From positions 1 through 12,120 of the forward strand of contig CAMWRL010000045.1 of assembly GCA_947176685.1 (NCBI GenBank): a DNA stretch of 12,120 nucleotides. Direction: 5' to 3'. Within the stretch, counting starts at the first letter, position 1; each line of letters starts with the position of its first letter. This document shows positions 7,002 to 12,120 of this stretch, in pieces. The notes below the pieces were generated by a model. It did not search any database. It worked only from the letters and a program-made list of their open reading frames with translations, and was not told where the DNA came from. Origin of the DNA: an uncultured Ruminococcus sp. GTDB taxonomy: Bacteria > Bacillota > Clostridia > Oscillospirales > Ruminococcaceae. The position numbers and the translations under genes are program-made.

Positions 7002-8564
7002 TTACTTTAATGCGCTGAACGCATTTTCAACAACTTTTTTGTCGGGTGCTTTTGTGAAACTGCTCACGACAGGCACTATGATAAGTGATATAATCATTGC
7101 AAAAGCTCCGGCGTTGATTGGCGACAGGAGGTTGAGTTTAAGACCCATATCTATTACGGACTGTTTCAGACCATCAAAGGCTGATATATTCATACTGAAC
7201 AGTACCATATGTATAACGCTTATTCCGATACCGGTACAGAAACTTGTCCAGCAGGCGGCTGATGAAGCTTTTTTCATAAAGAGACCGTAAAGGAAAGGTC
7301 CTAAAAACGCTCCCGACAGCGCACCCCAAGAGTACGACATAAGCGTGGAAATTGAAGCGTTTTTATTGCAGGCAATAATTACGGAAATAATCAGGAATAC
7401 AGCTATGAATATACGCATTACTGTAAGCTGTTTCTTTTCTGTAAAGTTCTTTACATGTGGTTTGATTAGGTCGTTTGTAAGCGTGGAGCTTGATGTAAGA
7501 ACGAGTGACGACAGCGTTGAGAGTGACGCAGAAAGCACAAGTACTACAACCAATCCTATCAGTGCGCTTGGCAGAGCTTTCTGGAGCAGGGCAGGCACCA
7601 TTGTGTCATAAACGGGTTTGCCGTTGACTGTTTCAATCAGTTCCTTGCCTGATTCACTGGGGTCAAGCGTACAGTAAAGTCTTACGAAACCGCCCATAAA
7701 ATAAGAACCTCCGGCAACTACCAACGCAAAGAATGTTGAAATAACTGCACCTTTTTTTATAGCCTGTTCGTTTTTTATGGCGTAGAATTTCTGAACCATC
7801 TGAGGAAGTCCCCACGTACCAAGGGACGTAAGCAGTACAACTCCAAGCAGATTAAGCGGGTCAGGACCTGAAAGTGAACCAAGTTTTTCAGCACCGGCAA
7901 TTGATTCAAGCTGTTCAATGGCACTTGAAAGACCGCCTTTTGTCTTTACCGTAAGGGCAACAACTGTTGAGATACCGATAAGCATTATGATTCCCTGAAA
8001 GAAATCGTTGAAGGCAGTAGCCTTGTAACCTCCAAGTATTACGTACACTGCCGAAAGTACAGCCATTGCGATAATTATGAACGTTGAGCCGTTTTCACCG
8101 AAGTCAAACACCATTCCGAAAAGTCTTGACAGACCGTTATAGACCGATGCCGTATACGGTATCAGGAATATGAATACAATAGCAGCGGAGGCGGTTTTCA
8201 GGGACTTTGAAGCAAAACGGTGTTCAAAAAATTCGGGCATTGTCTTAGCCTGTAGGTGATTTGACATAAGTCGGGTACGTTTTCCTATGAGGAAAAACGG
8301 GATAAGACTGCCGATTACAGCGTTTCCGATACCTACCCAGAAGGCAGAAATTCCGTACATCCAGCCGAATTGTCCGGCGTATCCTATGAACACTACCGCC
8401 GAAAAATACGTTGTACCATAAGAAAAGGCGGTCAGCCATCCACCGACATTACGACCGCCCAGCATAAAGTCATCAGCAGACTTTGTGAGGCGTGATGTGT
8501 AAAAGCCTATTCCTACCATAATAACAATGTATATGGCAAGAATAATAAGTGTTGCGGTTTTCAT
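7002..8564 (-). CDS. Sodium:solute symporter (SSS family, PutP/PanF-like)
   Basis: Integral membrane secondary transporter of 520 aa, the usual SSS length, with about 13 hydrophobic helices. It imports an organic solute using the sodium gradient. Family marks are the GGRNVGGWLTAFSYG loop (36-50), the GGYKATAFNDFFQG signature (178-191), the GLPQMVQKF stretch (252-260), and SASLSTLSSLVL (345-356). In the last, Ser349-Thr350 align with the Na2-site pair Ser340/Thr341 of PutP. Substrate cannot be fixed by reading; proline, pantothenate or another carboxylate are all possible. The gene is monocistronic, with a consensus promoter (8638-8666) and a terminator just behind it. The start is the only plausible ATG, one or two residues before the first helix. 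Its best ribosome binding site, GGAG (8578-8581), is 13 nt away, unusually far, so translation may be modest or shaped by the leader. Confidence 0.93.
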   Translation of the reverse strand: MKTATLIILAIYIVIMVGIGFYTSRLTKSADDFMLGGRNVGGWLTAFSYGTTYFSAVVFIGYAGQFGWMYGISAFWVGIGNAVIGSLIPFFLIGKRTRLMSNHLQAKTMPEFFEHRFASKSLKTASAAIVFIFLIPYTASVYNGLSRLFGMVFDFGENGSTFIIIAMAVLSAVYVILGGYKATAFNDFFQGIIMLIGISTVVALTVKTKGGLSSAIEQLESIAGAEKLGSLSGPDPLNLLGVVLLTSLGTWGLPQMVQKFYAIKNEQAIKKGAVISTFFALVVAGGSYFMGGFVRLYCTLDPSESGKELIETVNGKPVYDTMVPALLQKALPSALIGLVVVLVLSASLSTLSSLVLTSSSTLTNDLIKPHVKNFTEKKQLTVMRIFIAVFLIISVIIACNKNASISTLMSYSWGALSGAFLGPFLYGLFMKKASSAACWTSFCTGIGISVIHMVLFSMNISAFDGLKQSVIDMGLKLNLLSPINAGAFAMIISLIIVPVVSSFTKAPDKKVVENAFSALK

Positions 8565-8637
8565 CTGTTTTTAAATTCTCCGTTCTGTAAAAAATTCACT
8601 GCTTTAAGGCTTTAGCGATTTAAAGAAGTGTATTTTT

Positions 8638-8666
8638 ATTATAATATATAACGGCTGTTTTGTCAA
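8638..8666 (-). promoter_or_regulatory. Perfect-consensus sigma-A promoter of the symporter gene
   Basis: Minus-strand TTGACA (8661-8666), 17-bp spacer, TATAAT (8638-8643). Start near 8631, giving a leader of about 67 nt, longer than the other leaders here. The leader includes a weak A/T-rich inverted repeat (CTTTAA at 8602-8607, TTAAAG at 8620-8625). The promoter is divergent from and about 15 bp away from the fhs promoter. Confidence 0.87.
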
Positions 8667-8681
8667 TCCCGAAATTTACAC

Positions 8682-8710
8682 TTGCATTTATTTATGATAT
8701 GTGGTAGAAT
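8682..8710 (+). promoter_or_regulatory. Probable extended -10 promoter of the fhs operon
   Basis: TAGAAT (8705-8710) is preceded directly by TGG, an extended -10. A weak -35 TTGCAT (8682-8687) lies 17 bp upstream. The start would be near 8717, leaving a leader of about 35 nt, too short for a riboswitch. It is weaker than the three minus-strand promoters but is the only good candidate before fhs. Confidence 0.65.
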
Positions 8711-8751
8711 ATTACTGTAAACAAAAAATTTTATGAAACAGGAGGAAATGT

Positions 8752-10425
8752 ATGTTATCTGATATAGAAATCGCTCAAAATGCGAAAATGAAGTATATAG
8801 ACGAAATCGCCGGACAAATCGGTATAGGTTATGATGACCTTGAGCCTTACGGACGCTATAAGGCTAAAGTGTCCGAAGCAATTTATTCAAAGCTTGCCGA
8901 CAGGGAAGACGGAAAACTTATACTTGTTACCGCAATAAACCCCACTCCGGCAGGCGAGGGGAAAACTACTGTAAGCGCAGGTCTTGCCGAAGCTATGGGG
9001 AAAATCGGTAAAAATGCCGTTCTTGCACTGCGTGAACCCTCTTTAGGTCCGGTATTCGGAATAAAAGGCGGTGCAGCCGGAGGCGGTTATGCGCAGGTTG
9101 TCCCTATGGAAGACATAAATCTGCATTTTACCGGAGATATGCACGCTATTACTGCCGCAAACAATCTTTTGTGCGCAATCATTGATAACCACATTCAGCA
9201 GGGAAACAAACTCCGTATTGACCAGCGGCGTATAATGTTCAAACGCTGTATGGATATGAACGACCGTGCATTGAGAAATATTGTAATCGGTCTCGGCGGC
9301 AAAGTCAACGGCGTACCCCGTGAAGACGGTTTCAATATAACGGTTGCTTCTGAAATTATGGCTATACTCTGCCTTGCTTCGGACATTGCAGATTTAAGGA
9401 AAAGACTTGGCAATATACTTGTCGCATACGACCTTGACGGCGAGCCGGTTTTTGCCGGACAGCTTGGCGTATGCGGTGCAATGTCAGCTTTGTTGAAAGA
9501 CGCTCTCAAACCAAACCTTGTACAGACTCTTGAAAATAATCCGGCGTTCATTCACGGCGGACCTTTCGCAAATATCGCACACGGCTGCAACTCTCTCCGT
9601 GCTACCAAACTTGCACTTAAACTTGGCGACTACTGCATTACAGAAGCCGGATTCGGTTCGGATTTGGGTGCGGAAAAATTCTTTGATATAAAGTGCCGTT
9701 ACGGAAATTTAAAACCCTCGTGCGTGGTGCTTGTCGCAACAATAAGGGCTTTGAAATACAACGGCGGCATTGCAAAAACTGACTTGGCTGACGAAAATCT
9801 CCCCGCACTTGAAAAGGGAATTTCCAACCTTAAAACCCATATAGAAAATATGCAGAAATATAACGTTCCGGTAGTAGTAGCTGTAAACCGTTTCGGAACT
9901 GATACGGACAGCGAAATCAGATTCGTTGAGGACTTCTGCGCAGGAATGGGCATTGAAGTCTCTATGTGTGAGGTTTTCGCAAAAGGCGGAGAGGGCGGAA
10001 AAGACCTTGCTGAAAAAGTATGTGCTGTCATTGAAAGGAATACTGAAAATAACTTTGCACCGCTTTATGACGAAAAAATTCCGGTAAAGGAAAAAATCGA
10101 AACTATCGCCCGTGAGATTTACCGTGCGGACGGTGTTATATATACTGCTCAGGCTGAAAAAGCTATAGCGGAAATCGAAAATATAGGTTTCGGACAGCTT
10201 CCGGTATGTATTGCAAAAACTCAGTATTCACTTTCCGACAATCCGGCACTTCTCGGAAAACCCGAAAACTTTAAAATAACAGTCCGTGATGCAAAACTTT
10301 CTTCCGGAGCAGGATTCATTGTAATCTATACCGGAGACATACTCACTATGCCCGGACTGCCTAAAAAACCGTCCGCATTCAACATTGACTGCGATGACAA
10401 CGGCAATATTACAGGGCTTTTCTGA
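8752..10425 (+). CDS. fhs: Formate-tetrahydrofolate ligase
   Basis: Cytoplasmic enzyme joining formate to tetrahydrofolate with ATP to give 10-formyl-tetrahydrofolate, the one-carbon donor for purines and initiator Met-tRNA, and the entry of formate into the Wood-Ljungdahl methyl branch where that exists. The 557 aa match the family's usual 550-560. The ATP-binding loop TPAGEGKTT is at 65-73, after VTAINP. The conserved REPSLGPVFGIKGGAAGGGYAQ-like block (residues 94 on), NLHFTGD, the DRALRNIV block and the GGPFANIAHG block are all present. AGGAGG (8740-8745) lies 6 nt before the ATG. Its TGA overlaps the next start (TGATG), so fhs leads an operon with tsaE and tsaB. The window has no fold or methylene-THF reductase partner, so direction of flux cannot be told. 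Confidence 0.98.
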   Translation: MLSDIEIAQNAKMKYIDEIAGQIGIGYDDLEPYGRYKAKVSEAIYSKLADREDGKLILVTAINPTPAGEGKTTVSAGLAEAMGKIGKNAVLALREPSLGPVFGIKGGAAGGGYAQVVPMEDINLHFTGDMHAITAANNLLCAIIDNHIQQGNKLRIDQRRIMFKRCMDMNDRALRNIVIGLGGKVNGVPREDGFNITVASEIMAILCLASDIADLRKRLGNILVAYDLDGEPVFAGQLGVCGAMSALLKDALKPNLVQTLENNPAFIHGGPFANIAHGCNSLRATKLALKLGDYCITEAGFGSDLGAEKFFDIKCRYGNLKPSCVVLVATIRALKYNGGIAKTDLADENLPALEKGISNLKTHIENMQKYNVPVVVAVNRFGTDTDSEIRFVEDFCAGMGIEVSMCEVFAKGGEGGKDLAEKVCAVIERNTENNFAPLYDEKIPVKEKIETIAREIYRADGVIYTAQAEKAIAEIENIGFGQLPVCIAKTQYSLSDNPALLGKPENFKITVRDAKLSSGAGFIVIYTGDILTMPGLPKKPSAFNIDCDDNGNITGLF

Positions 10426-10868
10426 TGAGTACGATTATAACGAATTCTCCGGAGGAAACAATTAAAACCGCTGAAAAAATCGGTTCTATGCTGAAAGCCG
10501 GAGATATGATTGCATATAAAGGCGGTCTGGGTGCAGGAAAAACAACGTTTACAAGGGGAATAGCTTCGGGTCTGGGACTGGGCGACTGCGTATCGTCACC
10601 GACGTTTGCACTTGTAAATGAGTACAGGGGAAATGATATTACGCTGTACCACTTCGATATGTACAGAATCCAGACGGAAGACGGTCTTGAATCAACGGGA
10701 TTTTTCGACTATCCTTTTGACGAGAATATAGCCGTAATTGAATGGTCTGAAAATATATCGGACTTTCTGCCAAAGAGTACCATATATATTACCATAAACA
10801 TTGTTGGTGAAAACGACAGGGAAATTATTATAAAAGGCGGTGAAAGATTTGCTGATATTGGGAATTGA
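10425..10868 (+). CDS. tsaE: tRNA t6A biosynthesis ATPase TsaE
   Basis: Small ATPase of the bacterial t6A machinery, which with TsaB and TsaD transfers threonylcarbamoyl from the TsaC product to A37 of ANN-decoding tRNAs. The protein is 147 aa, typical for the family. The P-loop GGLGAGKT is at 33-40, the switch-like SPTF at 58-61, HFDMYR at 76-81 and VIEWSE at 104-109. The ATG overlaps the fhs stop by one base; AGGG (10413-10416) is 8 nt upstream. Its 3' end overlaps tsaB, so the two are probably translationally coupled. tsaD and tsaC are not in the window. Confidence 0.96.
   Translation: MSTIITNSPEETIKTAEKIGSMLKAGDMIAYKGGLGAGKTTFTRGIASGLGLGDCVSSPTFALVNEYRGNDITLYHFDMYRIQTEDGLESTGFFDYPFDENIAVIEWSENISDFLPKSTIYITINIVGENDREIIIKGGERFADIGN
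10835..10843 (+). promoter_or_regulatory. Ribosome binding site that fixes the tsaB start
   Basis: AGGCGGTGA matches the anti-Shine-Dalgarno complement AGGAGGTGA at 8 of 9 positions and lies 5 nt before TTG at 10849. The GTG at 10840-10842, an alternative start, is part of this site and would have almost no ribosome binding site of its own. This favours the TTG. Confidence 0.65.
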
Positions 10869-11538
10869 CACCTCCGGAAAAACCGCCTCCGCTGCGCTTT
10901 TCGACACTGATACGGAGACTTTTCTTGCTGAAAGCACCCTCTACACTCAGAAAACGCATTCGCAGGTAATAATGCCTATGGTCAGGGACATAATTTCACA
11001 GACCGGAAAAAGTATGTCAGACATTGACCGCATAGCCGTTGCAAATGGTCCGGGTTCATATACGGGTCTGCGGATAGGCGTTGCCGCTGTAAAAGCTATG
11101 TGTTTTGCGCTTGACCGCAAGTGTATTGGTATTTCAACTCTTGAGGGGTTAGCGTTTAACAATACAACGTTTCACGGCACGATATGTTCGGTTATGAAAG
11201 CTCGTGGCGAACTTGTATATACCTGCTCATACAGAAGTGACGGCTATTTTCCGGAAGCTGTCTGCGAAGAGAAAATTATCTCCCGTGACGAACTGGCAGA
11301 ATTTCTTGCATTCAACGGTAAGGAAACACTTCTTTGCGGCGACGGGGCGGCGGACTTCTTTACTGACTATAAGTCCCCGAAATTCTTTATAGCACCGCCG
11401 CAGGACAGATTACAGAACGCTTGCGGAATATGTCTTGCATCACTTTCAAAAGAAGCTGTTGCGCCGGATAAACTGGAAGTTTCATATTTGCAGAAAGTCA
11501 AGGCGGAAAAGGATTTGGAAAACAAAAACAAAATCTGA
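10849..11538 (+). CDS. tsaB: tRNA t6A biosynthesis protein TsaB (YeaZ)
   Basis: ASKHA-fold protein that pairs with TsaD and TsaE in t6A synthesis; it is a non-catalytic scaffold in the family. From the TTG start it is 229 aa and begins M-L-I-L-G-I-D-T-S, the same register as family members that start MxILxIDT. The conserved GPGSYTGLRIG block is at 68-78, followed by the helix VAAVKAMCFAL and the GISTLEGLA segment. The C-terminal third is the usual variable part and ends in L-Q-K-V-K-A-E. An alternative GTG start at 10840 would add three residues. It overlaps tsaE by 20 bases (29 with the GTG start). rpiB follows after 20 bp. Identity is firm; only the start is open. Confidence 0.95.
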   Translation: MLILGIDTSGKTASAALFDTDTETFLAESTLYTQKTHSQVIMPMVRDIISQTGKSMSDIDRIAVANGPGSYTGLRIGVAAVKAMCFALDRKCIGISTLEGLAFNNTTFHGTICSVMKARGELVYTCSYRSDGYFPEAVCEEKIISRDELAEFLAFNGKETLLCGDGAADFFTDYKSPKFFIAPPQDRLQNACGICLASLSKEAVAPDKLEVSYLQKVKAEKDLENKNKI

Positions 11539-11558
11539 ATATACAGGAGGAATATAAA

Positions 11559-11999
11559 ATGATTGCAATAGGTTGTGACCACGCCGGCGTGGAAATGAAA
11601 AAAGCTGTTATTGAGGCTCTTTCCGGAAAAGGTTTTAATTTCAAGGACATGGGGACTGACGGTCAGCCGTGTGACTATCCTGTTGTCGCAAAGGCTGTAT
11701 GTGATGAAGTGACTTCCGGTAACTGCGAAAAAGGCATACTCATATGTGGTACTGGTATCGGAATGTCAATGGCTGCAAACAAGGTCAGGGGCATAAGAGC
11801 CGCTTTGTGTTCGGACTCGTTTTCGGCAAAGTTCACCCGTCTGCACAATGACGCAAACGTTATGTGTATGGGGGCGAGAGTTCTCGGAAACGGTCTTGCT
11901 GCTGAACTTGCCGAAATCTTCCTGACTACCGGCTTTGAAGGCGGCAGACATCAGAGAAGAATCGACCTTATAACCGACATAGAAAATAATAATCTGTAA
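11559..11999 (+). CDS. rpiB: Ribose-5-phosphate isomerase B
   Basis: RpiB/LacA-B family sugar-phosphate isomerase, 146 aa, the standard size. It interconverts ribose-5-phosphate and ribulose-5-phosphate in the non-oxidative pentose phosphate pathway, feeding PRPP synthesis. Visible motifs are CDHAG (6-10, with Asp7-His8 in the phosphate/active-site region), the catalytic Cys63 in the CGTGIGMS loop (63-70), the RLHNDANVM helix with His96, and the C-terminal GGRHQRR (128-134). A lactose-pathway LacAB reading is unlikely because there is no lac gene nearby and upp follows. AGGAGG at 11545-11550 is 8 nt before the ATG. No terminator follows, so it is probably co-transcribed with upp; the pair links ribose phosphate supply to pyrimidine salvage. 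Confidence 0.96.
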   Translation: MIAIGCDHAGVEMKKAVIEALSGKGFNFKDMGTDGQPCDYPVVAKAVCDEVTSGNCEKGILICGTGIGMSMAANKVRGIRAALCSDSFSAKFTRLHNDANVMCMGARVLGNGLAAELAEIFLTTGFEGGRHQRRIDLITDIENNNL

Positions 12000-12033
12000 T
12001 ATTCAGGTTAAAATAAAAAAGGAGGACTGAATT

Positions 12034-12120
12034 ATGGGAGAGTTGCACATTATTGACCACCCGCTTGTTCAGCACAAAATTTCACTTATGAGAGACAAGA
12101 ACACAGGTTCAAAGGAGTTC
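12034..12120 (+). CDS. upp: Uracil phosphoribosyltransferase, N-terminal 29 codons only
   Basis: The readable 29 residues contain DHPLVQHKISLMRDKNT, the start of Upp proteins (compare E. coli HPLVKHKLGLMRE). Upp makes UMP from uracil and PRPP in pyrimidine salvage. GGAGG at 12021-12025 lies 8 nt before the ATG, and the gap after rpiB is 34 bp without a hairpin. The gene is cut by the window's right edge, so its PRPP-binding loop cannot be checked. Confidence 0.93.
   Translation, partial: MGELHIIDHPLVQHKISLMRDKNTGSKEF

Noticed and set aside
8602..8625. Inverted repeat in the symporter leader as a terminator or riboswitch
   Set aside because: Only six A/T-rich pairs with a 12-base loop and no T-tract; kept as a weak observation in the promoter entry.
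8675..8710. TTTACA as the -35 of the fhs promoter
   Set aside because: It is 24 bp from the TAGAAT box, too far for sigma-A; the extended -10 with a weak TTGCAT at 17 bp fits better.
8711..8751. Tetrahydrofolate riboswitch before fhs
   Set aside because: Folate genes in Firmicutes can carry one, but the leader here is only about 35 nt and has no multi-stem fold.
11559..11999. LacA/LacB galactose-6-phosphate isomerase instead of RpiB
   Set aside because: The family overlaps in sequence, but no lactose or tagatose gene is near and the rpiB-upp pairing suits RpiB.
12000..12033. Separate transcription unit for upp
   Set aside because: The gap has neither a terminator hairpin nor a convincing promoter, so co-transcription with rpiB is the simpler reading.

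Overview
The window looks like chromosomal DNA of a low-to-middle G+C Firmicute, most likely a gut Clostridia member of the Ruminococcus/Oscillospiraceae type. The basis is strong AGGAGG ribosome binding sites, near-consensus sigma-A promoters (TTGACA-17-TATAAT), a clostripain-family (C11) membrane-anchored protease, and a clustered fhs-tsaE-tsaB-rpiB-upp set. Genus-level placement is inference. No mobile element, CRISPR array, tRNA or rRNA was seen.

Region 1 (1-2005, + strand) is the 3' part of a large two-module FtsX-type ABC transporter permease. It runs in from the left edge and ends at a hairpin that can terminate transcription in both directions. Region 2 (2006-5990, - strand, convergent with the permease) is a three-gene operon: clostripain-like protease, OmpR-family response regulator, histidine kinase. 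It is transcribed from one clear promoter at 5962-5990. The short-loop kinase next to an FtsX permease resembles Firmicute envelope-stress and peptide-resistance modules. The protease, 10 bp ahead of the regulator, is the less usual partner.

Region 3 (5991-6958, - strand) is a stand-alone DUF2262-type gene with its own consensus promoter and terminator. Region 4 (6960-8666, - strand) is a sodium:solute symporter, also monocistronic with its own promoter and terminator. Region 5 (8682 to the right edge, + strand) starts at a divergent promoter. It carries formate-tetrahydrofolate ligase (fhs), two t6A tRNA-modification genes (tsaE, tsaB), ribose-5-phosphate isomerase B (rpiB) and the start of uracil phosphoribosyltransferase (upp). 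These are tightly packed, with overlaps or short gaps and no terminator, so they probably form one housekeeping operon.

The most surprising signal is not a gene. The tetranucleotide GATC does not occur in the whole 12.1 kb (about 45 expected from base composition), and GGCC and CGCG also appear absent, while CCGG is common. This looks like a long-term restriction-avoidance signature of the host genome.
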